Part shown: in pieces, positions 29,191 to 37,869 of the stretch
Layout: each line of letters starts with the position of its first letter
How positions within the stretch are numbered: the stretch's first letter is position 1
Source: Rhizobium sp. ICMP 5592
GTDB lineage: Bacteria > Pseudomonadota > Alphaproteobacteria > Rhizobiales > Rhizobiaceae
Assembly: GCF_009498525.1 (NCBI RefSeq)
Contig: NZ_QSNT01000002.1
Span: 1,533,375-1,597,374 of the forward strand
Reading direction: 5' to 3'
Length of the DNA stretch: 64,000 nt
The notes under the pieces: generated by a model
The model's database searches: none
What the model was told of the DNA's origin: nothing
The model's input: only the letters and a program-made list of their open reading frames with translations
Position numbers and translations under genes: made by a program

Positions 29191-30008
29191 CAGCGTATCC
29201 CCTCCAATCGAACGAAGCCGTCGAAATAGCCATTATTGTTCTTGATCCACTGCGCCCAGAAATTCGCAAGATCCTCCATGCTGAACTTCGTATTCGGCCT
29301 TTGAAAGGCGAGGATCCTGATCATGACACCATCCAGTGACGTCCGGTATTTATCACGCGCGGGACTTGCCTGGAATTTCTGGTAGGAGGCGCCATCGCGA
29401 TAGTTGGAGAAGGCGTCGGTGTGCTCCAGCATGTCGGACACGATATAGAGGTGCTTCGGCACGCCGGGGGCAGCACTCGCGAAGACCTCGAGATTGATCT
29501 TCTGGATCGCGGCCATGATCGGCGACAGCTTGCCCGCCTCGCCGACACTGAGTTTTCCGGCGATATCGGCAAGCGGCTTCTGGAACCCCTTCTCCCAGCG
29601 CGCCTGCGCCAGCCGCGGATTGCTGGTCCATTCGTCGACGTTGGCGCCGCTTCCGGGATTGCAGCCGTGGAAGGTCTGGATGAGCTCGCCCTCCTTCGCC
29701 GTCAGCGCGTAGATGTCGATCGCGCCGCCGACCGGCACATCGGCGACGATCTTCTGGAACTGGTTGCGCAGGTCGAGCGCGGTCGTGTCCGAGATCGGAT
29801 CGGTGACGTCAAGCAGGATTGCCGTTTCCGATTTCGGTCCGTCCACCGGGCAAAGCGATGCCTGATCGACAGCAACATTGGCGTTTGCCTTATAACGCAG
29901 CCAGCCATAGGCGCCGACGATGCCAAGGGACAGGACGGCAAGGCAAACCGTCGCGATGATCAGACCCGCCGAGCTGCCGCCCCGACTACGCCGCTTGCGT
30001 CGCGCCAA
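29190..30008 (-). CDS. membrane-anchored VWA-like protein
   Basis: A 272-aa protein with a highly basic N-terminus (MARRKRRSRGG) and one TM segment at about 13-35. A domain then begins ETAILLDVTDPISDTT; the D-x-T-x-x-x-S arrangement at the end of a first beta-strand resembles a modified von Willebrand A metal site. Later strands (AIDIYALT, PKHLYIVSDMLEHT, VMIRILAFQ) fit the alternating alpha/beta order of VWA domains. Two Cys residues, in SLCPVDG and FHGCNPG, may bond in the periplasm. The start is a TTG with GGAGAGC before it, inside the end of the preceding gene. It is the second gene of the operon. Confidence 0.6.
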   Translation of the reverse strand: MARRKRRSRGGSSAGLIIATVCLAVLSLGIVGAYGWLRYKANANVAVDQASLCPVDGPKSETAILLDVTDPISDTTALDLRNQFQKIVADVPVGGAIDIYALTAKEGELIQTFHGCNPGSGANVDEWTSNPRLAQARWEKGFQKPLADIAGKLSVGEAGKLSPIMAAIQKINLEVFASAAPGVPKHLYIVSDMLEHTDAFSNYRDGASYQKFQASPARDKYRTSLDGVMIRILAFQRPNTKFSMEDLANFWAQWIKNNNGYFDGFVRLEGIR

Positions 30009-31434
30009 TGGTGCTCTCCGGGAAAAGATTGTCGAGCTTGTGATACTTCTCGATGGCGCTTTCGAATTCGTCGCCGATCCGCTTGATCTGCTCGCTTAGT
30101 TCGGCCTGCGCGCTCTGGATGCGTTCTCCAAGCAATTTATCGTCCCACTCCTCGTTGCTATGCAGCACCGGCACCAGCCGCTCGAGCTGATAGCGGGTGG
30201 CGAAATAAGCCGGCTCCGGCTCCGTGCGCGCCCCTCGATTGGCCTCGCGATAGATGGTCAGAAGCGTGTTGGCGGTACGTTCGAGATGGTTCTGGTGTTC
30301 GGCGAAGAGGCCGGCCGTCCGGGCACGGTGGGCGAGGATCGCGGCGGTCTCTTGCCGGCGCATACTGAGGTCGCGGATGATCGCCTCGATCTTGCTGTTG
30401 TGTTCGTCGCGGATATCCCGGAGATCATCGATCAGATCGAGCTTGCGGTCGATATAGCTGCTTCTCGCCGTATCGAGCCGCTTCTGCACGCCGGCAAAGC
30501 CCGGATAAGGATCTGTCAAATAGCAGCCGTCGATGAAGGCAAAGAGCGAGAACATCAGCCCGACGGCAAACAGCATCCAGGAATTCAGCTCCTGCAAGCC
30601 AAGCGGCGCGGTCTTCAGCCGCTGCATCACCTCCACGCCGGCGCCGGAAAGAATGGTCGCCGACACCTCACGGTAATGTGCCAGCGCAATGTTGATCGCC
30701 AGCGCCACTGCGACATAGGCGACCAGACCGAGCAGGCCGAGCAGCTTCAGAAGAAATGATCGGTGCACGAGGAAACGGACGCAGAAAAAGGAAAACATCA
30801 GCGCCGCGCCGATATTCAGGAAGGCGAAGGCCGCCGCTTCCGTCACGCCGCCGACGACACCCTGCTCGCTTCCCTTGGCAAGAAAGCTGCCGTTCATCAC
30901 CATTTCGATGAGGACCAGAAAGACGATCAACGCCACCTTGAAGCCCCAGGCGGCCTTGCTGGAAATTTTCGCAGCCCGCTGCAGCTTGTGCCTAGACTTG
31001 AAGTCCACCAATTCATCCTCGGCGGTCTTCAGCTTGCGGCGCAGGCCGTGCAGCTCGTCGACGCCGCTCGCGACCTCCGCCTTGAAATCCGAAATGCTCG
31101 ACGCATTCGCCTGCCGGATCAGCCCGAACTGCCCCTCGAAATCAAGATTGCGCAGTCGGCTGTCGAAGGTCTGGAACTGATCCTCGAGGACCTGATGCGA
31201 GCTTTTCTTTTCGGTCTCGATCCAGGTGACCACGTTCTGTTCGGTCTCATCGAGGGATTGGGCGCTTGTCCCCGGCCGGTTGAGCCTGCCGGCGGTCGCA
31301 CCCTTCTCCTTCAGGCTGAGCGTCGTGCTCAGCTTCTCGATATCGACGACGGGAAATACGTCGGTCGAGGCCCGAAAATCATGGCTGGTCTCCCGAACTG
31401 TCTCCCAGAGGCGGTTTAAGGCTTCGAAACGCAA
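29986..31434 (-). CDS. four-TM protein with flanking coiled coils, first gene of the operon
   Basis: About 482 aa. The N-terminal 150 residues are soluble and helical (LRRKLKTAEDELVDFKSRHKL). Four TM segments follow: VALIVFLVLIEMVMNG, AFAFLNIGAALMFSFF, LLGLLGLVAYVAVALAI, and WMLFAVGLMFSLFAFIDG. A helical C-terminal half holds LDLIDDLRDIRDEHNSKI and IQSAQAELSEQIKRI. I do not recognise the family. The TTG at 31434 has a GGGGAAG site six bases upstream; a GTG at 31494 in the same frame is an alternative start. The gene overlaps the VWA-like gene by 23 bp. Confidence 0.6.
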   Translation of the reverse strand: MRFEALNRLWETVRETSHDFRASTDVFPVVDIEKLSTTLSLKEKGATAGRLNRPGTSAQSLDETEQNVVTWIETEKKSSHQVLEDQFQTFDSRLRNLDFEGQFGLIRQANASSISDFKAEVASGVDELHGLRRKLKTAEDELVDFKSRHKLQRAAKISSKAAWGFKVALIVFLVLIEMVMNGSFLAKGSEQGVVGGVTEAAAFAFLNIGAALMFSFFCVRFLVHRSFLLKLLGLLGLVAYVAVALAINIALAHYREVSATILSGAGVEVMQRLKTAPLGLQELNSWMLFAVGLMFSLFAFIDGCYLTDPYPGFAGVQKRLDTARSSYIDRKLDLIDDLRDIRDEHNSKIEAIIRDLSMRRQETAAILAHRARTAGLFAEHQNHLERTANTLLTIYREANRGARTEPEPAYFATRYQLERLVPVLHSNEEWDDKLLGERIQSAQAELSEQIKRIGDEFESAIEKYHKLDNLFPESTIGATQAA

Positions 31435-31699
31435 TGATCTTCCCCAGGCAAACCCGTCAACTTTAGAAGGACTAGCGATAGACCGATATCGCACCGGTTG
31501 TCCCTGGTCCAGAGCAGTACCGGCGAAGTTAAAACGGGATTGTGGTAAAGAATAGCCCGAAACAATCTTGCCGGCCGGGAAGCCGCCGCGGTTGACGGCA
31601 AAGGCCCGGGATTTTTGTCATCGGTCTCAACAAACCGCTCGCCAAATCATCAAGATCGCCTAATTTGCTCCAATCGCGACAGAGCCGGAGACCAAGGCC

Positions 31700-32715
31700 A
31701 TGACATCCTCCCCCCTCAAGAATATCTGTATTTACGGCGCCGGCGCGCTTGGCGGCGCGATTGCGGCAAAACTGGCTTCAGGGCTTGGCGAGCAGGCACG
31801 CATTTCCGTCATTGCGCGCGGCGCGCATCTGGATGGCATTCGCACGCAGGGCATCCGCCTGTGGGAGGCTGGGGCAGATAAGCCGCTCGTCGCACAGGTG
31901 ACGGCAACCGACGATGCGGCGGAATTGCCGCGCAGGATCTGGTGATCACGGGGCTTAAAGGCCACCAGCTCGGCGCGGCGGTGCCCGGCATCGCCAAGCT
32001 GCTGCACGCCGGCACCCGTGTCGTGATGATCCTGAACGGCATACCCTGGTGGTATTTTCATCGGGACCAGCAAAGCGGCCATGCCGAGCGCCAGATGGAG
32101 GAACTCGATCCGAACGGCGATCTCTGGCGGTCGATCGGCCCAGAGCGCGTCATCGGCTGCGTCGCCTATCAGGGCGCGGAGGTCATCAATCCCGGCGAAA
32201 TCGAACTCAGCAACAACGGTCATTTCATCCTCGGCGAACCCTCGGGCGAGACCTCAGGCGACATCGAAGCCATCGCGGCCCTGTTGAAACAGGCGGGCGT
32301 CAACATTTCGATCTCGCCGCGCATTCGCGACGAGATCTGGAGCAAGCTGATGGGCAACGCCGCCTTCAATCCGATCAGCGCGCTGACACGGGCGCGGATG
32401 TCGGAAATCATGGCCAACCCTGCCCTGTCGACCATGGTCGGCCAAGTGATGAACGAGGTGAAGTCGGTCGCGGAAGCCGTGGGCTCACACCTGGCGATCT
32501 CCATCGAGGAGCGCCTGGAACGCTCCCGCCACATCGGCCCGGTGCGAACCTCCATGCTACAGGATCTCCTCGCGGGCAAGGCGCTGGAAATCACACCGCT
32601 GGTGGGCGCGGTCGTTTCGCTCGGCAAGCTGACGGGCGTGGCAACCCCGACCTCGGCGACGATCCTGGCGCTGGTGACGCAACTGGATCAGGAGAACTTG
32701 CGGGCGGCTGAGTAG
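31700..32715 (+). pseudogene. panE: 2-dehydropantoate 2-reductase, frameshifted
   Basis: An NADP-dependent ketopantoate reductase for pantothenate synthesis, or a paralogue of that family. The N-terminal Rossmann motif NICIYGAGALGGAIAAKL and the C-terminal domain (VIGCVAYQG, LMGNAAFNPISALTRARM) are clear but lie in different frames. The first frame stops at 31945. Sequence downstream of about 31928 continues perfectly in another frame (AQDLVITGLKGHQLG). Restoring one base within GAATTGCCGCGCAGG joins the halves, so one nucleotide has been lost. This is either a recent null mutation or a sequencing error. Confidence 0.82.
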
Positions 32716-32803
32716 CCGTCACTCGCCCTCATGCTGAGGTGGGAATCTGGAGGGTTCTGTGAGGTCCGCTCACGGAGGGCGCAGCAGTCTGCAAGGTGGA
32801 GTG

Positions 32804-33769
32804 CTACTTGTTGGGCGCGTCGACGCTGAGCAGCGAACGCACCAATGCAGCCTGGCTACGCACACCGGTTTTGTCGAAAATGCGCTGCAGCTGAGTGCGT
32901 AGCGTATTGACGCTAACTGCCAGGAGGCCGGCTGCCTCCGCGAGATCGTGGCCATCGACGATGAGGCGGGCAAGCTTGACCTGCGCGGGTGACAAACCAT
33001 AGATCTCCCGTGCCCCATCTATCCGGCGTGCGACCGTCTCCGCATCGTCGAACGACACCAGCGCCTTGCCATCTTCAAGCAGGACCCAGCAGTGCATCGG
33101 TATTCCCGCCGCGTCCTCGCCAAGCGCCACCGCCCAGGCTTGCTTCGGCGATAAACGTAGCCGTGTCTGGCCCTGCAATTCGCGAAAGGCCAGGCGGACG
33201 GCGTCACGAAGCACGGGATCGTGTTCGCGCCGCCTGGCGCGGAGGCATCCGGCGGCGACGGCGAGTCCCTGATGGTGGCGTATCCGCTCTTGCGCGAGTC
33301 GGTTGCTCCACAGGATACGCCTATCGGCATCGACCTCAATCAACGGGGAGTTCGCCTGTTCGACAGCGCTCTCCATCATCACCATGCAACCGATCTTCCA
33401 GATACCATCGACCCGGTGCAGGATTTTTAGCATGCGCTTCAGATCGTCGTTGGCGTTGGTGCCGATCTCGTCGTAGGTGACCCAGGCCATATTCCCGGCA
33501 ACGATGACGTTGACCTTCTCCCACCGAACGCGCTCCGAAAAGAGGTGTTTCTCCGGAAATCGCTCCAGGATCGTCTTAAGTCGCGCGGCGATCGCGTCCC
33601 AGCCTTCGTCGACCCGGATGCCCAGTGAGACGAAGGAGTCCATCCGCCGGGTCTGCGGCGACTGCACCCAATGGCTTGCCACTGCCTCGAAGTCCCGCTG
33701 CAACCAGGCCTCGGTCTCGCTGCGGATCACGGCAATGATCGCGGCCTTGCCAGCCTCGCTTTCGTCCAT
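32804..33769 (-). CDS. SnoaL/NTF2-like domain fused to LuxR-type HTH regulator
   Basis: A 321-aa protein. Residues about 5-130 resemble a SnoaL/NTF2-like cone fold (IIAVIRSETEAWLQRDFEAVASHWV ... AWVTYDEIGTNANDD ... IWKIGCMVMME). The middle resembles a PAS-like or sensor region (NSPLIEVDADRRILWSN). The C-terminus is a LuxR/GerE helix-turn-helix (LSPAQVKLARLIVDGHDLAEAAGLL, then VNTLRTQLQRIFDKTG). No receiver domain is present, so small-ligand control is plausible. The ATG at 33769 starts the SnoaL fold; the frame is open further upstream. Targets are unknown. Confidence 0.72.
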   Translation of the reverse strand: MDESEAGKAAIIAVIRSETEAWLQRDFEAVASHWVQSPQTRRMDSFVSLGIRVDEGWDAIAARLKTILERFPEKHLFSERVRWEKVNVIVAGNMAWVTYDEIGTNANDDLKRMLKILHRVDGIWKIGCMVMMESAVEQANSPLIEVDADRRILWSNRLAQERIRHHQGLAVAAGCLRARRREHDPVLRDAVRLAFRELQGQTRLRLSPKQAWAVALGEDAAGIPMHCWVLLEDGKALVSFDDAETVARRIDGAREIYGLSPAQVKLARLIVDGHDLAEAAGLLAVSVNTLRTQLQRIFDKTGVRSQAALVRSLLSVDAPNK

Positions 33770-33834
33770 TCCACGATCTCCGGTGACCTCGGGTCGCAGC
33801 ATAACACGCTGATATCTCATGGCACTAGGCTGCC

Positions 33835-34020
33835 TCAGATCAGTGTTATGCCAAGGATCAAGACCACGCCAACCGTTATCGTGACCGACCCAAGCAGTCC
33901 CGAGCTCAAGCGCGGCAAAACGATCTGGTTCGAGTAGTAGCAGTCCTCGGCCCAAGAACTCATCCGCACCGGTTGGGGTCTGGTGTGAATGTGTGTGATG
34001 GCGAGACTGTAAATGTCCAT
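33835..34020 (-). CDS. small membrane protein of 61 aa
   Basis: A very good GGAGGAAA site lies 4 bp before the ATG at 34020. The protein has a polar N-terminal half (RPQPVRMSSWAEDCYYSNQ) and one C-terminal TM segment (GLLGSVTITVGVVLILGIT). No family is recognised. It lies upstream of the SnoaL-LuxR gene on the same strand, and a 65-bp gap separates them, so they may be co-expressed. Confidence 0.55.
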   Translation of the reverse strand: MDIYSLAITHIHTRPQPVRMSSWAEDCYYSNQIVLPRLSSGLLGSVTITVGVVLILGITLI

Positions 34021-34285
34021 GATTTCCTCCGCTCCTGACGCCTTGATCCAAGCATCATGGCATGGAGAGGTGCCCTGACCTGTCATGCGAGCGGACGACA
34101 GCGGACAGGTTTGCAACAGGCTTGGCCCTTCATCACCCCGACCTCATCCCGTTTGCGCGGGAAGAGGGAGTTACAGACCCAGCATCCACGTCTTTATATC
34201 CCACTTATTTCTTCGCCTCTCGCCGCGAATGGATTTCCTATGCCGCCCGGCGTTACCCTCACGGTCGAATGCAGAGGTAGACACC

Positions 34286-34513
34286 ATGCTTGACACACAT
34301 TCACCCAACCTGGCCGAGTCCATCCGCTTCCTTGTCCACGACAGCGACAAGAGACACCATCGCGTTGCCGCTTCCGCCCCTGCCGGCAGGGTTCAGCCGA
34401 AACGCCGGCTTCGTAACCGGCAGGTCCGCGAGAAGCGCACCTTCTATGCGATGTTCGCCTTCGGGCTGCTGCTTGGTGCCCTCGAGCTCTTCATTGTGCT
34501 GCACTATCTCTGA
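34286..34513 (+). CDS. small membrane protein of 75 aa
   Basis: The ATG at 34286 has an AGAGGT site 7 bp upstream. The N-terminal two thirds are basic and His-rich (DKRHHRVAAS, QPKRRLRNRQVREKR), and a single C-terminal TM segment follows (MFAFGLLLGALELFIVL). No family is recognised. The DapA-like gene starts 15 bp downstream, so the two are probably co-transcribed. Confidence 0.5.
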   Translation: MLDTHSPNLAESIRFLVHDSDKRHHRVAASAPAGRVQPKRRLRNRQVREKRTFYAMFAFGLLLGALELFIVLHYL

Positions 34514-34527
34514 GCTGCCTCGGGATC

Positions 34528-35469
34528 ATGACGAAAACAGCCTTGCAAAGGCCTATCGGTGGTGTGATCACCGCGCTCGTCACACCGTTTCGTGACGGCG
34601 CGCTCGACAGTGTCGGGTTGATGGCGCATGTGGAGTGGCAATTGCTCAGCGGCATCGACGGGCTGCTCGCCTGTTCGCTGAGCGGCGAAGGTCCGGTGCT
34701 TGATGAAGCCGAGCGGGCGCGGGTCATCGAAATCTGCGTCGAACTGGCGGAGGGACGGGTTCCCGTCATCGTCGCCACGGGCACCAATGATACGGCAACG
34801 ACCATCGAGGAGACGCGGCAGGCTGAAAAGCTTGGCGCCGAGGCCGCCTTCGTCACCCTTCCCTATTATTCCAAGCCAACCCAGAAGGGCATCATCCATC
34901 ATTTCGAGCGGCTGGCGGAGAGCACCGACCTGCCGCTGATCATCCATAACCTTCCGTCGCACACCGCCGTCGATCTGACGCCGATGACGATTGCGCGGCT
35001 GGCGGAGATTCCCAGCATCGTCGGCATTGCCGACGGCACCGGCGACGTCACACGCGTCGGTGCGTGGCGGCCGTTGCTGCCGGAGCGGATCGGGCTTTAT
35101 TCGACACACGATGCGACGGCGCTTGCCTTTACCCTTGCCGGCGGACGCGGATCATTTTCCAGCGCCGCCAATATCGTGCCGCGGCTTTGCCATTCCATGC
35201 AGATGTCAGCAGGATGTGACCACTTAGCGGCGGCGCGGTCGATCGATGACCGGCTGCAATTGTTGTTCAAGGCCCTTTCGCGCGAAAGCGAACCGGCGGT
35301 GGTGAAACATGCCCTGGCCTTGATGAAGGGCATGCCCGCCGATGTGCGCCTGCCGCTAACCGGCGTCGAGGCGGAGACGGATGTGGCAATCCAGACAGCC
35401 ATTGCTTCGCTTCGACTGGATTGCGATCACCGCGTTACCGCGCCGCTGGCATTCCGCCTGGGATTATAA
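34528..35469 (+). CDS. DapA-fold protein lacking the catalytic lysine
   Basis: A 313-aa (beta/alpha)8 protein of the dihydrodipicolinate synthase / N-acetylneuraminate lyase superfamily: GGVITALVTPFRDGALD at the N-terminus, LPYYSKPTQKG near 111, LPLIIHNLPSHT near 135. The Schiff-base lysine (GIKEATG in E. coli DapA) is replaced: the sequence reads IVGIADGTGDVTR with Ala168. The active-site Tyr (YNVPSR) is His140 and the Arg is His145. The fold is intact and the frame uninterrupted, so it may be a non-catalytic or altered member rather than simple decay. It should not be called DapA. It follows a small membrane-protein gene by 15 bp. Confidence 0.8.
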   Translation: MTKTALQRPIGGVITALVTPFRDGALDSVGLMAHVEWQLLSGIDGLLACSLSGEGPVLDEAERARVIEICVELAEGRVPVIVATGTNDTATTIEETRQAEKLGAEAAFVTLPYYSKPTQKGIIHHFERLAESTDLPLIIHNLPSHTAVDLTPMTIARLAEIPSIVGIADGTGDVTRVGAWRPLLPERIGLYSTHDATALAFTLAGGRGSFSSAANIVPRLCHSMQMSAGCDHLAAARSIDDRLQLLFKALSRESEPAVVKHALALMKGMPADVRLPLTGVEAETDVAIQTAIASLRLDCDHRVTAPLAFRLGL

Positions 35470-35611
35470 AATCGCTCTATCCCTATGAGATTTTTATATT
35501 TTAGTCTTTCCTGCCAAATGGAAATCATACCGCATTGCTCATAGATTTGGTTGCGTGGCGCTTGCGTCGGTTCGGATCGACAACAGCGTCGGTGACACTT
35601 GGAAAGGAACT

Positions 35612-35803
35612 ATGATGTCACGCTACATGGAATACGGCGCTGCCGCCGACCCGCTCCAACGCACTCGAGCTGCAGCCAGGGCCATGCGACCGGCCCATCC
35701 GCATGCGTTGCAAAAAGGCCTTCTCGCCGTCGCGCCGCGGCTTGCCCTCGTCGTTCTCGCCGCCGGCGTCGTCCAGGCGCTGATGCACTGGGCCGGCAAC
35801 TGA
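35612..35803 (+). CDS. small hypothetical protein of 63 aa
   Basis: The ATG at 35612 (with another at 35615) follows a GGAAAGGAAC ribosome site. The sequence is Ala/Arg-rich in the first half, with a C-terminal hydrophobic helix (LALVVLAAGVVQALMHWAG). No family recognised. The 89-aa gene follows 30 bp later in the same direction. Confidence 0.5.
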   Translation: MMSRYMEYGAAADPLQRTRAAARAMRPAHPHALQKGLLAVAPRLALVVLAAGVVQALMHWAGN

Positions 35804-35832
35804 GCTTATCCTAGCGATTACGAGAGAAAAAC

Positions 35833-36102
35833 ATGGCAAACGCACAGCATATCCAACGCCGCATGGCTTCTATTACGGCTTCCCCGGCGCCCGCCCGCTT
35901 CACCGTCGGCCGCGACCGGCGCGGCACCTGGATCGTCCAGGACCGGCAGGGTCTCGTCGGCGGGCTGTTCGCCAACGAAGCGGCAGCGCTGCATTTCGCG
36001 GCGGAAGAATGCAACCATAATCCGGCCGATATCTGCCGCGCGCCGGAAGGTTCAGTTCTGGACCTTAACGGCCTCGTCATACCGTTCCCCAACCTGCATT
36101 AA
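35833..36102 (+). CDS. hypothetical protein of 89 aa
   Basis: A soluble small protein with a central block FTVGRDRRGTWIVQDRQGLVGGLF followed by NEAAALHFAAEE. The Trp-containing strand repeats suggest a compact beta-beta-alpha domain of the kind seen in conserved rhizobial small proteins. I cannot assign a function. The ATG at 35833 has GAGAGAAAA just upstream. It is probably in one unit with the 63-aa gene. Confidence 0.5.
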   Translation: MANAQHIQRRMASITASPAPARFTVGRDRRGTWIVQDRQGLVGGLFANEAAALHFAAEECNHNPADICRAPEGSVLDLNGLVIPFPNLH

Positions 36103-36211
36103 GGCGGGATAGTTCGAGACATTCTTCGACCGCCTCGCGCACCCGGCCCAACGCTTCCTTAACCCGCGCTTGGGTAAAATAGCGGCCGGGTGCCATCAGA
36201 GTGAAAGCGCA

Positions 36212-36544
36212 ATGTCGAAGCCTGCCTTCCGTTATAGCCACTACGATCTCAAGGAGCAGCGTGCCGGAACCGTGATCGAGATCACGCTATCGGCCATCGC
36301 CAATGTCCGGCTGATGAACGGCTCCAATTTCGAACGCTTTACGGAAACCCTGAAGCATCAGTTTCTTGGCGGCGTCGCCAAGAAATCGCCGATCCGGCTT
36401 ACGATACCGGAGACCGGCCACTGGCATCTGGTGGTCGACATGGAAGGCCATAACGGCCTGGCCGAATCGAGCGTCAAGATGATCGACAAGGCGCCTGCGC
36501 CACGCATGCAGAAGACCGGAGCCCAGACTGTCACCAATCGGTGA
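36212..36544 (+). CDS. DUF1883 family protein
   Basis: A 110-aa protein. FRYSHYDLKEQRAGTVIEITLS at the N-terminus and ETGHWHLVVDMEGHNG later match the DUF1883 beta-rich family, which in some proteins accompanies TIR or other signalling domains. Here it stands alone. The ATG at 36212 begins the conserved part; an ATG 14 codons earlier lies in unconserved-looking sequence. Convergent with rarA, with only 8 bp between the stops. Function unknown. Confidence 0.7.
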   Translation: MSKPAFRYSHYDLKEQRAGTVIEITLSAIANVRLMNGSNFERFTETLKHQFLGGVAKKSPIRLTIPETGHWHLVVDMEGHNGLAESSVKMIDKAPAPRMQKTGAQTVTNR

Positions 36545-36552
36545 TATCTAAC

Positions 36553-37869
36553 CTACCGCTCGCCGCGCTCCTTGCGTAGCTTCGACCACCAGTCCAGCCG
36601 CTTGCGAATTTCCCGCTCGAAGCCACGCTCCGGCGGGTCATAGAAAGTCTGGCGACCCATCTTTTCCGGAAAATAGTTCTGACCTGAAAAGGCATCCGGC
36701 TCGTCGTGATCGTAGCGGTAGCCGTCGCCATAGCCCTCAGTACGCATCAGCTTCGTTGGCGCGTTGAGGATCTGCTTGGGCGGCAGCAGCGAGCCGTTTT
36801 CCTTGGCGGCCTGGGTGGCAGCCTTGAAGGCGGTGTAGACGGCGTTCGATTTGGGGGCAGTGGCAAGATAGACGCAGGCCTGCGCCAGCGCCAACTCCCC
36901 TTCCGGCGACCCAAGATAATCATAGGCATCCTTGGCGGCGTTGCAGATCACCAGCGCCTGCGGATCGGCAAGCCCAATATCCTCCACTGCCATCCGCACC
37001 AGCCGCCGCCCGAGATAGAGCGGGTCTTCGCCGGCATCGAACATGCGGGCGAGATAGTAGAGCGCCGCATCGGGATCGGAGCCGCGCACCGATTTATGCA
37101 GAGCCGAAATCAGATTGTAATGGCCATCCTGCGCCTTGTCGTAGACCGGTGCGCGGCGCTGCACGATCTTTACCAGTGCGTCCGGATCGAAGCGCTCGTC
37201 CTTGCGGGCGGCGCGCCAGACTTCTTCCGCCAGTGTCAGCACCGAGCGGCCGTCGCCATCGGCCATGCGGATCAGGCTAGCGCGGGCATCCTCAGTCAGC
37301 GGCAGCGGCTTGCCCTCCGTCTTCTCGGCGCGGCTCAGCAGCTCCTCGAGGCTTTCCTCGTCATGCGAGCGAAATGTCAGCACGCGGGCGCGAGACAGAA
37401 GAGCGGCGTTGAGCTCGAAGGACGGGTTCTCGGTCGTCGCCCCCACCAGGATGACGGTGCCGTCCTCCATCACCGGCAGGAAGCTATCCTGCTGGGCGCG
37501 GTTGAAGCGATGGATCTCGTCGACGAACAACAGCGTCTGACGGCCATCCATGCGGCGCAGGCGCGCGGTTTCGAACACCTTCTTGAGATCGGCGACGCCG
37601 GAAAAGATCGCCGAGATCTGCTCGAAGGCCAGGCCCGCCTCACCCGACAGCAGCCGCGCCACCGTCGTCTTGCCGGTGCCGGGCGGCCCCCAGAAAATCA
37701 TAGACCCGAGCGAGCCGGACTCGATCATCCGCCGCAACGCGCCATCCTCACCGGTCAGGTGTGACTGACCGGTGACATCAGCCAGAGTTTGCGGCCGCAG
37801 ACGATCGGCGAGAGGCCGCTTGCTGGCGACCCCTTCCGGTATCTTCGGTGCAAACAGGTCATCGCTCAT
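36553..37869 (-). CDS. rarA: replication-associated recombination protein A (AAA+ ATPase)
   Basis: A 438-aa AAA+ ATPase of the RarA/MgsA/WRNIP1 family that acts at stalled replication forks with SSB. Walker [10 protein letters not shown] is at 61-69 and Walker [12 protein letters not shown] at 113-123. Sensor 1 (GATTENPSF) and the C-terminal tetramerisation region ([27 protein letters not shown]) are all present. The start codon overlaps the end of degP by 4 bp (ATGA), so the two genes are translationally coupled. Confidence 0.95.
   Translation of the reverse strand: MSDDLFAPKIPEGVASKRPLADRLRPQTLADVTGQSHLTGEDGALRRMIESGSLGSMIFWGPPGTGKTTVARLLSGEAGLAFEQISAIFSGVADLKKVFETARLRRMDGRQTLLFVDEIHRFNRAQQDSFLPVMEDGTVILVGATTENPSFELNAALLSRARVLTFRSHDEESLEELLSRAEKTEGKPLPLTEDARASLIRMADGDGRSVLTLAEEVWRAARKDERFDPDALVKIVQRRAPVYDKAQDGHYNLISALHKSVRGSDPDAALYYLARMFDAGEDPLYLGRRLVRMAVEDIGLADPQALVICNAAKDAYDYLGSPEGELALAQACVYLATAPKSNAVYTAFKAATQAAKENGSLLPPKQILNAPTKLMRTEGYGDGYRYDHDEPDAFSGQNYFPEKMGRQTFYDPPERGFEREIRKRLDWWSKLRKERGER

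Noticed and set aside
32716..32803. Possible dispersed palindromic repeat (CCTCATGCTGAGG)
   Set aside because: The core resembles a common alphaproteobacterial repeat, but only one copy is seen in this window and the second arm is missing.
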